Source: DASRHY01 sp046765875 (GTDB taxonomy: Bacteria > Actinomycetota > Actinomycetes > Propionibacteriales > Kribbellaceae). Taken from it: DNA of 21,035 bases. This document shows positions 13,940-21,035 of this stretch, one piece after another (positions within the stretch are counted from its first letter, which is position 1; each line of letters starts with the position of its first letter). The notes under the pieces were generated by a model. The model saw nothing but the letters and a program-made list of their open reading frames with translations. It had not been told where the DNA came from and ran no database searches. Position numbers and translations under genes: made by a program. The stretch lies in contig JBKPSJ010000156.1 of NCBI GenBank assembly GCA_046765875.1, positions 1-21,035 on the forward strand. Direction: 5' to 3'.

Positions 13940-15234
13940 CAGAAGAAGGTGCGCAGGAGGTCGACGACCCGCGGGTCGGCCGCGTCGGCGTCGTCGATCA
14001 CTGGGATCAGGACCCACTTGTCGAACGCGGTGCACGGGTGCGACAACCCGAACCGCACGATGTCGCCGACCTGGACCGGTGCCGCTCCGTTGGCGTCGAA
14101 GTGCAGGAACCCGTGCTGGTCCATCATCCTGCTCATCGCGATCCCGTCCAGCCGGACGAGTGCCTCCCCGTCGGCACGGGCGCGGCGGAACTGCGGCTCG
14201 GGCAGGCCCTCGTCGTAGGGCAGGTCGCGCTTGCCGGCGTCGACCAGGGCAAGGCCCGGCTCCGGCTGCGAGCTGACCCGTGCCCAGCCGTGGATGGCCG
14301 CGATCAGGCTCTCGCCCGTGGTCCGCGGCTCCAGCCCGAGCGGCGAGGAGTCGCGGTAGTAGCCGTCGTCGTGGGTGACCGACCCGCCGGACCTCAGTAC
14401 CACCCGGGCGTCGCCTGCTTGCGGGCCCAGTACCTCGGCGACAAGGTCGAAGAACACGCTGCCACCGGCGGTCAATACCGGTACGACATCCGGCGGATAG
14501 CTCAGCTCGTTGTGTACGGCAACGATCTCCTCGAGGAAGGAGCGGACCCGGTCCAGGCTGGGCTCGGCGGTGCCGTGCACCAGCGTCGCCTCGTACCCGC
14601 CTACGCCGGCCAGCCGCAGCGCGGGCGTGGCCGCGATCGCCTTGGCGATGTCGAGCGCCGTACGCCGGTCCCGCGCACCGGTCCGGCCGCCGGCACCACC
14701 CAGCTCGACCAGCACGTCCAGCGGCCGCGCCGCGGGTTCGAGCGCGTCCGCCATCAGCTCGACGGTGCGGACCGAGTCGGCCCAGACCAGCACGTCGAAC
14801 TCGGGGTCGGCCAGTTCCGCGGCGAGCCAGCGCAGCGCGTCCGGGGAGACGATCTCGTTGGCGATCAGCACCCGGCTCACCCCGAACGCCCGGGCGACCG
14901 CGAGCTGCGAGGCATTGGCGAGCGTGATCGCCCAGGCTCCGGCGTCGAGCTGGGCGGCCCACAGCGCCGGCGACATCGTGGTCTTGCCGTGCGGTGCCAG
15001 CGCGACATCGCGCTCGGCGCACCACCGGGCCATCGTCGCGACGTTGTGCTCCACAGCCGCGGCGGACACGGTCAGCAGCGGTGTCGGAAGCTCGGACAGT
15101 CGTGGCTCGTCGGCGAGTACGTCGCGGACCGTACGGCCCCACCAGGCCGGCGGGAGCGCCTTGAACCGCCAATCCAGCCGTTCCTCGACCAGCGCCGCCA
15201 CCGCGGCCTTGTCGATCGTCGCGGCCTCCGACAT
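13939..15234 (-). CDS. D-serine dehydratase/D-threonine aldolase-like PLP enzyme (amino acid deaminase)
   Basis: A 431-residue fold-type III PLP enzyme. The Schiff-base lysine is K84 in LAPHGKTTMSPAL, and the barrel carries ITLANASQLAVARAFGVSRVLIANEIV. The C-terminal beta domain contains MDQHGFLHF and SHPCTAFDKW, whose His and Cys (H399, C401) match the zinc site of eukaryotic-type D-serine dehydratase and D-threonine aldolase. It would remove the amino group from, or cleave, D-amino acids released by the deacylase encoded directly downstream (one-base stop/start overlap). I chose ATG 15234 because GGAG lies about eight bases upstream. A GTG at 15258 would add eight residues and sits six bases after a TAGCGT box, so a leaderless start is an alternative. 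Dehydratase versus aldolase activity cannot be decided from motifs. Confidence 0.88.
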   Translation of the reverse strand: MSEAATIDKAAVAALVEERLDWRFKALPPAWWGRTVRDVLADEPRLSELPTPLLTVSAAAVEHNVATMARWCAERDVALAPHGKTTMSPALWAAQLDAGAWAITLANASQLAVARAFGVSRVLIANEIVSPDALRWLAAELADPEFDVLVWADSVRTVELMADALEPAARPLDVLVELGGAGGRTGARDRRTALDIAKAIAATPALRLAGVGGYEATLVHGTAEPSLDRVRSFLEEIVAVHNELSYPPDVVPVLTAGGSVFFDLVAEVLGPQAGDARVVLRSGGSVTHDDGYYRDSSPLGLEPRTTGESLIAAIHGWARVSSQPEPGLALVDAGKRDLPYDEGLPEPQFRRARADGEALVRLDGIAMSRMMDQHGFLHFDANGAAPVQVGDIVRFGLSHPCTAFDKWVLIPVIDDADAADPRVVDLLRTFF

Positions 15235-15299
15235 GGGCGTTGCTCCGGGCTCGGTCACAGGGTCACGCTATCGGCGACCCGCGCTCGAGCGCCGACTAC

Positions 15300-16508
15300 T
15301 CAGGCGGTGGGCTGGCGTTCGAGGATGAGGTCGACGAGGTGCTCGGCGATCGCCAGCGACGAGGTCGCAGCCGGTGACGGCGCGTTGCGCAGGCTGACCA
15401 CCCGGCCGCGGCGTGACACCCGGAAGTCGTCGACCAGCGACCCGTCCAGCGCAAGCGCCTGCGCCCGGACCCCGCTCGGCCCCGGCACTACGTCGGACAC
15501 CTGGAGCTCGGGCACATACCGGCGTGCCGCCTGGACGAAGGCCCGCTTGCTCAGCGAACCGGACAGCTCGCGCACCCCGGTCCGCCAGTGCTTGCGGGCG
15601 AACCGCAGGAATCCGGGCCAGGCGACGATGTCGCGCAGGTCGCCGGCCGACACGTCGCGCCAGGTATAGCCCTCGCGGGCCAGCGCCAGCACCGCGTTCG
15701 GGCCGACCATCACCTCGCCGTCGTACCGCAGCGTCAGATGTACGCCGAGGAACGGGTAGCGCGGGTCGGGCACAGGGTAGACCAGCCCGTTGACCAGGTC
15801 ACGCCGTTCCGGCCGGAGCAGGTAGTACTCGCCGCGGAACGGCACGATCCGCGGGTCCGGCTCGTGTCCGGCCCGGGTGGCCAGCCGGTCGGCGTACAGC
15901 CCGGCGCACACCACGACGTTGTCGAACGGCTCCTCGCCGTCGGTGCTGCTCACTACCACCTCGTCACCGCGCTCTTTCAATCCGGTCACCCGGACGTTGC
16001 GGCGTACTGTTGCACCGGCGGCCTCGGCATCGGCGGCCATCGCGCGGGCGACCGAGCCGAAGTCGACGATCGCGGTGGTCGGCGAGTGCAGCCCGGCCAT
16101 GCCCTGCACATGCGGCTCGATCTCGCGCAGTTCGCTCGCGCCGAGCTGGCGGATCCCCGGTACGCCGTTGCGCCGGGCCCGGTCCCCGATATCGCCGAGC
16201 CGGGCCCGCTCGGTGTCGTCGAGCGCGACCAGGACCTTGCCGCACTCGTCGTACCGCAGGTCGTGCTCGGCACAGAAGTCCTTGAGCAGGCCGACCCCGC
16301 GACGGCACAGCCGGGCCTTGAGCGAGCCCGGCTGGTAGTACAGCCCGGCGTGGACGACCCCGCTGTTGCGGCCGGTCTGGTGCCGGGCCAGTTCCGGCTC
16401 CTTCTCCAGCACTGTCACCCGCGCGTCCGGCTCGACCTGGGTCAGCCGACGGGCGGTTGCCGCTCCCAGGATGCCGCCGCCGACGATCGCATATCTGTTA
16501 CCCGTCAC
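15300..16508 (-). CDS. lhgO: FAD-dependent L-2-hydroxyglutarate oxidase/dehydrogenase
   Basis: Oxidises L-2-hydroxyglutarate to 2-oxoglutarate, passing electrons to oxygen or the membrane quinone pool. The 402-residue protein begins with the FAD-binding Rossmann motif YAIVGGGILGAATARRL (glycines at 10-15) and the acidic end of strand 2 in VTVLEKEPE. It has the LhgO-typical TGRNSGVVHAGLYY (about 45-58) and the closing PSPAATSSLAIAEHLVDLI. I chose GTG 16508 because AAGGA lies about seven bases upstream; an ATG-initiated frame 11 codons longer lacks a site. It is the first gene of a three-gene minus-strand run, 65 bases ahead of the D-serine dehydratase-like gene. A link between L-2-hydroxyglutarate and D-amino-acid breakdown is not obvious, so another 2-hydroxyacid or an amino acid is a possible substrate. 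Confidence 0.88.
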   Translation of the reverse strand: MTGNRYAIVGGGILGAATARRLTQVEPDARVTVLEKEPELARHQTGRNSGVVHAGLYYQPGSLKARLCRRGVGLLKDFCAEHDLRYDECGKVLVALDDTERARLGDIGDRARRNGVPGIRQLGASELREIEPHVQGMAGLHSPTTAIVDFGSVARAMAADAEAAGATVRRNVRVTGLKERGDEVVVSSTDGEEPFDNVVVCAGLYADRLATRAGHEPDPRIVPFRGEYYLLRPERRDLVNGLVYPVPDPRYPFLGVHLTLRYDGEVMVGPNAVLALAREGYTWRDVSAGDLRDIVAWPGFLRFARKHWRTGVRELSGSLSKRAFVQAARRYVPELQVSDVVPGPSGVRAQALALDGSLVDDFRVSRRGRVVSLRNAPSPAATSSLAIAEHLVDLILERQPTA

Positions 16509-16567
16509 CTGGCTGTCCTTCCGTCTTCGGGTCCCCACCACCCACAGCCGCTGCGAGGATCACCGTC

Positions 16568-16587
16568 TCATGGCTGATCATGGCTGG
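16568..16587. repeat. Tandem 10-bp repeat between lhgO and rplJ
   Basis: TCATGGCTGA followed directly by TCATGGCTGG (9 of 10 bases identical), one helical turn apart, just upstream of the predicted rplJ promoter and 60 bases before the lhgO start on the other strand. It could be a regulator site for either gene, or chance. Confidence 0.3.
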
Positions 16588-16595
16588 GGCCCGAT

Positions 16596-16625
16596 TTGGC
16601 CGCGATGACCACGTCCGGTTACCCT
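16596..16625 (+). promoter_or_regulatory. Predicted rplJ-rplL promoter
   Basis: A -35-like TTGGCC (16596-16601) and a -10-like TACCCT (16620-16625) are separated by 18 bases. Transcription would start near 16632, right where the L10 leader structure begins, which supports the call. A TTGACG at 16625-16630 has no matching -10. Confidence 0.45.
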
Positions 16626-16631
16626 TGACGC

Positions 16632-16760
16632 TGCCGAAGACCGCTGGTCGCCGTTCCATCCGGAACGACTGAAGGTCCCGCACAAGCGGGCGGCCCGCGC
16701 AGGTGAGCTGGAAGTGACTCGTCACGCCCTTGCGCCTGCGCAGGGGCGTTCTGCATGTCC
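16632..16760 (+). ncRNA. Ribosomal protein L10 leader RNA
   Basis: The rplJL mRNA leader that L10 (with L7/L12) binds to repress its own synthesis. The segment CCGAAGACCGCTGGTCG, the hairpin CGTTCC-ATCC-GGAACG (16652-16667), and GAAGGTCCCGC then CGCAGGTGAGCTGGAAGTG are the layout I know from actinobacterial L10 leaders. It ends with the terminator-like hairpin at 16724-16749. The boundaries are approximate. It fills most of the 304-base gap between the lhgO start and rplJ. Confidence 0.7.
16724..16749 (+). terminator. Attenuator-like hairpin at the end of the L10 leader
   Basis: ACGCCC (16724-16729) pairs with GGGCGT (16744-16749) and TGCGC (16731-16735) with GCGCA (16738-16742), with one T-G step between the stems, followed by TTCT. 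It lies 63 bases before rplJ, so it may be a partial terminator tuning rplJL expression. Confidence 0.5.
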
Positions 16761-16812
16761 GGGCTCGTTCGTTCGGCGCACCTGAACAAACGATCAGGGC
16801 GGAAGGAGACCC

Positions 16813-17442
16813 ATGGCGAGGACGGACAAGGCTGCCGCCGTCGCTGAGCTCACCGAGGAGTTCAAGAGCTCAGCCGGCGCCGTGCTGACCGAGTACCGCG
16901 GTCTCACCGTGGCGCAGCTGCGCGAACTGCGTGGCGCGCTCGGTGACGACGTCAAGTACGCCGTGGTGAAGAACACGCTCACCAAGATCGCCGCCAAGGA
17001 CGCCGGGGTGGAGGTGTTCGACGCGCTGCTGGAGGGCCCGTCGGCGATCGCCTTCATCAAGGGCGACCCGGTGGTGGCGGCCAAGGGGCTGCGCGACTTC
17101 GCCAAGGCGCACCCGAAGCTCGTCATCAAGGGTGGGGTGCTGGACGGCAAGGCACTCGACCCCGACGAGATCAAGAAGCTCGCTGACCTGGAGTCGCGTG
17201 AGGTCCTCCTCGCGAAGCTCGCAGGCGCGATGAAGGCGGCCCCACAGCAGGCGGTGTCGCTGTTCGCCGCACCGCTGTCGCAGGCCGCGCGCCTGTTCGC
17301 GGCGCTGCAGGAGAAGCTGGCCGAGGGCGCTCCTGTACAGGACGAGGTCCAGGACGAGGTCCAGGACCAGGTCCAGGACAAGGTCCAGGACGACACGCCT
17401 GCCGAGGCGAGCACCGAGGAGAGCGTCCCGGCCGACGCCTGA
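16813..17442 (+). CDS. rplJ: 50S ribosomal protein L10 with repeated C-terminal tail
   Basis: L10 anchors L7/L12 dimers to the ribosomal stalk. The body is canonical: MARTDKAAAVAELTEEFKSS, TEYRGLTVAQLRELRGAL, VKNTLTKIAAKDAG, LLEGPSAIAFIKGDPVVAAKGLRDFAK, then KLADLESREVLLAKLAGAMKAAPQQ and the L12-binding helix region SQAARLFAALQEKLAEG. The ATG at 16813 has AAGGAG four bases upstream. At 209 residues it is longer than the usual 165-180. The extra part is an acidic tail with five tetrapeptides VQD(E/Q/K/D) at 175-194, then TPAEASTEESVPADA. The tail is encoded by a tandem DNA repeat and probably arose by slippage. rplL follows after 60 bases. Confidence 0.97.
   Translation: MARTDKAAAVAELTEEFKSSAGAVLTEYRGLTVAQLRELRGALGDDVKYAVVKNTLTKIAAKDAGVEVFDALLEGPSAIAFIKGDPVVAAKGLRDFAKAHPKLVIKGGVLDGKALDPDEIKKLADLESREVLLAKLAGAMKAAPQQAVSLFAAPLSQAARLFAALQEKLAEGAPVQDEVQDEVQDQVQDKVQDDTPAEASTEESVPADA
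17335..17394 (+). repeat. Tandem 12-bp repeat (5 units) inside rplJ
   Basis: Five in-frame units close to GTCCAGGACGAG, the first starting GTACAG, the others differing at only one or two bases. Each encodes Val-Gln-Asp plus a variable fourth residue (E, E, Q, K, D). The near identity at DNA level suggests recent expansion by replication slippage. Confidence 0.9.
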
Positions 17443-17502
17443 CGCACTCCACACGCACCACACCCCAGATCAGACAGATACGAGAAGGAAGGATCGCCGA
17501 CC

Positions 17503-17895
17503 ATGGCGAAGCTCAGCACCCAGGAGCTGCTGGACCAGTTCAAGGACCTCACCCTGATCGAGCTCAGCGAGTTCGTGAAGGCGTTCGAGGAGGAGTTCAA
17601 CGTGACTGCGGCCGCTCCGGTCGCCGTCGCCGCGGCCCCGGCGGCCGGCGGTGCCGGCGAGGCGGCCGCCGAGGTCGAGGAGCAGGACGAGTTCGACGTC
17701 ATCCTCGAGTCCGTCGGCGAGAAGAAGATCCAGGTCATCAAGGCCGTCCGGGAGCTCACCAGCCTCGGCCTGAAGGAGGCCAAGGACCTGGTCGAGAGCG
17801 CCCCGAAGCCGGTCGTGGAGAAGGTCAACAAGGAGGGCGCGGACAAGGCCAAGGAGACCCTCGAGGCCGCCGGCGCCACCGTCACCCTGAAGTGA
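17503..17895 (+). CDS. rplL: 50S ribosomal protein L7/L12
   Basis: The multi-copy stalk protein that recruits translation GTPases. The 130-residue length matches the family. It has the N-terminal dimerisation domain LSTQELLDQFKDLTLIELSEFVKAFEEEFNV, the flexible Ala/Pro/Gly hinge (about 35-58), and the globular C-terminal domain EFDVILESVGEKKIQVIKAVRELTSLGLKEAKDLVE, with the factor-binding helix and ending in GATVTLK. GAAGGAAGGA lies about nine bases ahead of the ATG. It ends the rplJL unit and is followed by the strong terminator at 17934-17967. Confidence 0.98.
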   Translation: MAKLSTQELLDQFKDLTLIELSEFVKAFEEEFNVTAAAPVAVAAAPAAGGAGEAAAEVEEQDEFDVILESVGEKKIQVIKAVRELTSLGLKEAKDLVESAPKPVVEKVNKEGADKAKETLEAAGATVTLK

Positions 17896-17933
17896 CCCGT
17901 GCGGCCTGAGCCGCACCAGCAGCAACACAAGTG

Positions 17934-17967
17934 AAGGCGGTCCGGACCATCTGGTCCGGACCGCCTT
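17934..17967. terminator. Strong bidirectional terminator after rplL
   Basis: A perfect 16-bp inverted repeat, AAGGCGGTCCGGACCA (17934-17949) and TGGTCCGGACCGCCTT (17952-17967), with centre TC. It lies between the rplL stop and the end of the opposing MFS pseudogene (17972), so it can serve both strands. It shares its AAGG...CCTT ends and high GC with the rplA terminator. Confidence 0.85.
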
Positions 17968-17971
17968 CGCG

Positions 17972-19164
17972 TCATCGAAGCGCCCGCCGCGACGCGAGCA
18001 CCGCGATCACGGCAGCCGCGGCCATCGCCAGACAGGTGGTCGCGAACCCCGCGTCGCCGTGCCCGCGACCGGCCAGCGAGAGATAGGTACCGGCGAACGC
18101 GGCCACTCCCGCCGCACCGCCGATCTGCATCACGGTCGTCGACGTCCCGCTGATGTCCGGCGCGTGCTCGGCCTCGACCGCGTCGGTCAGATGCCCGACC
18201 TGGGTGTTGAACCCGATCCCAAGACCTAGCCCGCCGATCGCCAGTACGACCGCCAGCACAGCGGTCTCGGTTTCGTCGGTGAGCACCAGCCCGGCCAGGA
18301 CGGCGTACGCCGCGGTGAGCAGCACGTATCCCACGTCGACAGCCACAGCGCAGACCGGTCCGCGAGCCGCCGGGTGACCTGGCCGGACAGCCCGAACGCA
18401 GCCACCCAGGGCACCATGATCAGGCCGGACGCCAGCGCACCACGGCCAAGCGCGGTCTGGAAGTACTGCGCCAGCGTGAACAACAGCGCGTAGTACGTCC
18501 CGGTTGCGACGAACAGCGCGACCAGCGCCCAGGCGATCGCGGGCCGGGCCAATACCTCCAGTCGGACCAGCGGCGTACGGCCCGATCGCGCAGCACGCCG
18601 CTGCGTCGACAGGAAGGCCAGCGTCGCCGGTATGACGGCCGCCAGGCTGATCCACGTCCACATCGGCCGGCCCTCGTCGCGGCCGAGAGTGAGCGGAACG
18701 ATCAGCAGCATCAGCGCGGCCGCGAGTGTACCGACGCCGGGCAGGTCGAGCGTCGCCGTACCGGTGCGCTCGTCGGCCGGCAGCAGTCGCGGGCCGGTGA
18801 CCAGCACCACCACACAGACCGGAACCGTGACCAGGAAGACCGAGCGCCAGCCGAGACCGGAGCCGATCAGCACACCACCGAGGACCTGGCCGCTGACGGC
18901 ACCCGCGCTCAGCGCCGCGGCGTACCGGGCGATCGCGCGGGACCGTCGGTCGGCGTCGAAGTTGAGCCGGATCCGCACGGCGAAGGCCACCAGATAGCCG
19001 CCGATGACGAGTTCGACGGCGGCCGGTGCGGCGCCAAGACCGGTGCGGATCGACGGAGTGGCGATGTTCGCGATGGTGGCGTCGGCCTGTGCCATGAACG
19101 GCGCGGTGAGCAGCACGGCCAGGGCGGCTGTCTGGCTGTGTACACGGGTCGTGGACATAGACAT
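17972..19164 (-). pseudogene. Decayed MFS exporter (internal deletion plus frameshift)
   Basis: Two overlapping minus-strand frames together spell one MFS exporter of the DHA2 type. The first runs from the ATG at 19164 (VHSQTAALAVLLTAPFMAQAD, VIGGYLVAFAV, AALSAGAVSGQVLGGVLIGSG, FLVTVPVCVV) to about 18340 (LSGQVTRRLADRSA). The second continues from about 18340 (VGYVLLTAAYAVLAG, GLGIGFNTQVGHLTDAVEAEHAPDISG) to the stop at 17972. The frames differ by a net one-base loss (or two-base gain) between about 18335 and 18360. In addition, YLVAFAV runs directly into RIRLNFDADRRSRAIARYA at about 18970-18980; intact relatives have some 50-60 residues there, including helices 2-4 and motif A. Either lesion would inactivate the transporter. 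A sequencing error could explain the frameshift but not the deletion. Confidence 0.8.
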
Positions 19165-19235
19165 GGAACGCCCGGGATCGCCCGGCTGTGAGGCATGGCG
19201 CGGGATGTCACGCGGACAGTCGATCAACGTGAGGC

Positions 19236-19253
19236 TGCGACATCACGGTCGCA
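19236..19253. promoter_or_regulatory. Inverted repeat TGCGAC-N6-GTCGCA, possible operator
   Basis: A 6-bp perfect dyad lies in the 212-base divergent region between the MFS pseudogene start (19164) and the Mce ATPase start (19377). Spacing and size suit a TetR- or GntR-type dimer, but no such regulator gene is in the window. The rest of this region shows no promoter I would defend. Confidence 0.25.
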
Positions 19254-19376
19254 TGTGGTTTCGAAGCGTCGGTACCGCGTATGTGACCGGTGCGTAACCC
19301 GCCGGCCGGCGCCTCGTTAATGACTAGAGCACGGTCGGTCGGGGCTGCCTGGTGCTGAGTCCGTGAGGAGGACCGA

Positions 19377-20330
19377 GTGGGCGTCGATGTCCGCGTCGAG
19401 GGTCTGACCAAGTCCTTCGGTCGCCAGCTGATCTGGGGAGACGTCACGCTCACGATCCCTGCCGGTGAGATCTGCGTGATGCTCGGCCCGTCCGGCACCG
19501 GCAAGTCGGTCTTCCTCAAGACCCTGATCGGACTGCTCAAACCCGACCGCGGCCACATCCACATCGAGGGCGTCGACATCGCGACCTGCTCCGAGCGCGA
19601 GTTGTACGAGGTGCGCAAGTTGTTCGGGGTCCTGTTCCAGGACGGCGCGATGTTCGGCTCCATGAACCTGTTCGACAACGTCGCCTTCCCGCTGCGCGAA
19701 CACACCCGCAGGTCCGAGTCCGAGATCCGCACCATCGTCATGGAGAAGATGGAGATGGTCGGCCTGGTCGGTGCGGAGCGCAAGCTGCCGGGTGAGATCT
19801 CGGGTGGTATGCGCAAGAGAGCCGGGCTGGCCCGGGCGCTGGTGATGGAGCCGGAGATCCTACTCGTCGATGAGCCGGACTCCGGTCTGGACCCGGTCCG
19901 GACCGCGTTCCTGAACCAGTTGTTCATCGACCTCAACGAGGCCTCTCAGCAGACGTTCCTGATCGTCACCCACGACATCAACACCGCCCGGACAGTGCCG
20001 GACAACATCGGCCTGCTGTACCACCGGCACCTTGCGATGTTCGGCCCGCGCGAGATGTTGCTGTCCAGCGACGAGCCGGTGGTACGCCAGTTCCTCAACG
20101 CCCAGCGGATCGGTCCGATCGGCATGTCGGAGGAGAAGGACGCCGACGAGCTCGCCGCCGAGGCCGGGCAGGAGCTGCCACCGCTGCCGCCGATCCCGTT
20201 GCAGGCGTTGCCCACCAGCAGAATGCTGCGGCCGACCCAGCGGCCGCCGGGCTGGTGGTGTGAGCACAACGGGGTGATCCCGCCGCCCGGTTCGTTCGAG
20301 AGCCACACTGTGGCACCGACGGGGGCATGA
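19377..20330 (+). CDS. Mce/Mla-type ABC transporter ATP-binding protein (MlaF/MceG-like)
   Basis: The ATPase that powers lipid or sterol import through Mce proteins. It is 317 residues. Walker A GPSGTGKS is at 37-44, the Q-loop at Q88 (VLFQDGAMFGSMNLFDNV, typical of MlaF/MceG), the signature ISGGMRKRAGLARAL at 141-155, Walker B ILLVDEPDSGLDP at 161-173, and the H-loop THD with H199. After the nucleotide-binding domain (to about 245) comes an acidic and proline-rich C-terminal extension of about 70 residues, as in actinobacterial MceG. The start is GTG at 19377 behind GAGGAGGA (19365-19372). Its stop overlaps the next gene's ATG (ATGA at 20327-20330), so ATPase and permease are coupled. In mycobacteria mceG is usually unlinked from mce operons; here it leads the operon. 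Confidence 0.93.
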   Translation: MGVDVRVEGLTKSFGRQLIWGDVTLTIPAGEICVMLGPSGTGKSVFLKTLIGLLKPDRGHIHIEGVDIATCSERELYEVRKLFGVLFQDGAMFGSMNLFDNVAFPLREHTRRSESEIRTIVMEKMEMVGLVGAERKLPGEISGGMRKRAGLARALVMEPEILLVDEPDSGLDPVRTAFLNQLFIDLNEASQQTFLIVTHDINTARTVPDNIGLLYHRHLAMFGPREMLLSSDEPVVRQFLNAQRIGPIGMSEEKDADELAAEAGQELPPLPPIPLQALPTSRMLRPTQRPPGWWCEHNGVIPPPGSFESHTVAPTGA

Positions 20331-21035
20331 TGGCGTTCACCGCTTCTGCTCCGCTCAGGCACGCCGGAAACCTGTTCGCGTTCGGCGCCGACGCCGTCCG
20401 CGCGGTGTTCCGGCGGCCGTTCCAGTGGCGCGAGTTCCTCCAGCAGGCCTGGTTCGTCGCCAGCGTCACCATCGTCCCGACCGCGCTGGTCGCGATCCCG
20501 TTCGGCGCGGTGATCGCGCTGCAGGTCGGTGGGCTGATCAAGCAGTTCGGCGCGCAGTCGTTCACCGGCTCGGCCGCGGTGCTCGCGGTGGTCCGGGAGG
20601 CCTCGCCGATCGCGACCGCGCTGCTGATCGCCGGTGCCGGCGGCTCGGCGATCTGCGCCGACCTCGGCGCGCGCAAGATCCGCGAGGAACTCGACGCGAT
20701 GATGGTGCTCGGCATCGACCCGATCCAGCGGCTGGTGGTGCCGCGGGTGCTGGCGACGATGCTGGTCGCGTTCTTCCTGAACGGGTTCGTCAGCGTGGTC
20801 GGCGTGATGGGCGGTTACGTCTTCAACGTCGTACTGCAGGACGGCACGCCAGGCTCCTACATCGCGAGCTTCACCGCGCTCGCCCACCTGCCCGACCTGT
20901 GGCAGGGCCAGGCCAAGGCGCTGGTGTTCGGCTTCATCGCGGCCGTCGTCGCGTCGTACAAGGGTGTGAACGCCGGCGGCGGGCCGAAGGGCGTCGGGGA
21001 CGCGGTGAACCAGTCGGTCGTGATCACGTTCATGC
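20327..21035 (+). CDS. MlaE/YrbE-family ABC permease (3' end cut by window edge)
   Basis: The integral membrane subunit of an Mce/Mla lipid importer. The 236 visible residues show the YrbE/MlaE pattern: an amphipathic N-terminus (FRRPFQWREFLQQAWFVASVTIVPTALVAIPFGAVIALQVG), helices around AVLAVVREASPIATALLIAGAGGSAICADLGARKIREELDAM, the coupling segment MVLGIDPIQRLVVPRVLATMLVAFFLNGF, and FGFIAAVVASYKG near the edge. Family members are about 250-290 residues, so only the last part is missing. The start could be ATG 20327 (overlapping the ATPase stop as ATGA) or the next codon, ATG 20330. A second YrbE permease and Mce proteins are expected beyond the window. Confidence 0.93.
   Translation, partial: MMAFTASAPLRHAGNLFAFGADAVRAVFRRPFQWREFLQQAWFVASVTIVPTALVAIPFGAVIALQVGGLIKQFGAQSFTGSAAVLAVVREASPIATALLIAGAGGSAICADLGARKIREELDAMMVLGIDPIQRLVVPRVLATMLVAFFLNGFVSVVGVMGGYVFNVVLQDGTPGSYIASFTALAHLPDLWQGQAKALVFGFIAAVVASYKGVNAGGGPKGVGDAVNQSVVITFM

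Noticed and set aside
13940..15172. In-frame extension of the deacylase through the whole D-serine dehydratase-like gene
   Set aside because: The extended product is Arg/Gly/Ala-rich and is the shadow of the dehydratase gene in another frame; the deacylase fold begins at MDLTIRGATV.

Overview
This 21 kb window comes from a high-GC actinobacterial chromosome (Actinomycetota). Coding is dense, third codon positions are mostly G/C, GTG starts are common, and the block aminotransferase, tRNA-Trp, secE, nusG, rplK, rplA is the usual actinobacterial arrangement. The style of the accessory genes would suit a soil organism of the Nocardioides/Kribbella type, but that placement is inference. No insertion sequence, integrase or CRISPR array was seen. 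Layout: (1) 1-1908, a TrpB2-like enzyme gene running off the left edge, divergent from an SMP-30/gluconolactonase-type hydrolase. (2) 1920-4352, a small arsenic-type cluster on the minus strand: a relic of an ArsR repressor, arsC, and a PAT-like GNAT overlapping arsC by ATGA that fits ArsN1. A divergent MFS exporter with an odd poly-aspartate tail faces it. (3) 4407-6755, a drug-exporter (DHA2) and MarR operon with a dyad in front. (4) 6757-10800, class I aminotransferase (minus), then tRNA-Trp, secE, nusG, rplK and rplA, closed by a strong hairpin. (5) 10801-12330, an intergenic region rich in RNA-like structure, followed by a stand-alone PheS-like ligase fused to a PheT-type ferredoxin-fold anticodon-binding domain. 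(6) 12350-16508, a minus-strand operon lhgO, D-serine dehydratase-like gene, N-acyl-D-amino-acid deacylase. (7) 16596-17967, a promoter, an L10 leader RNA, rplJ and rplL, and a strong terminator. (8) 17972-19164, a decayed MFS exporter gene with an internal deletion and a frameshift. (9) 19377-end, the start of an Mce/Mla lipid-import operon (ATPase plus YrbE permease) running off the right edge. How the genes work together: secE, nusG, rplKA and rplJL are the core translation/transcription block, but rplA and rplJ are separated by about 6 kb of unrelated genes. The ars genes would reduce arsenate and acetylate an amino-acid-like arsenical. The deacylase and D-amino-acid lyase would use N-acyl-D-amino acids as nutrients. 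The most unusual item is the PheS-like ligase. It keeps the class II catalytic scaffold, but the FPF amino-acid pocket of PheRS reads HPY and the following Glu is lost. It has no PheT partner nearby, and it lies behind a 56-nt hairpin whose only non-Watson-Crick stem positions are G.U pairs on the coding strand, plus a possible leaderless leader peptide. It resembles what I remember being called SrmL (PheS-related mystery ligase); its substrate is unknown to me.
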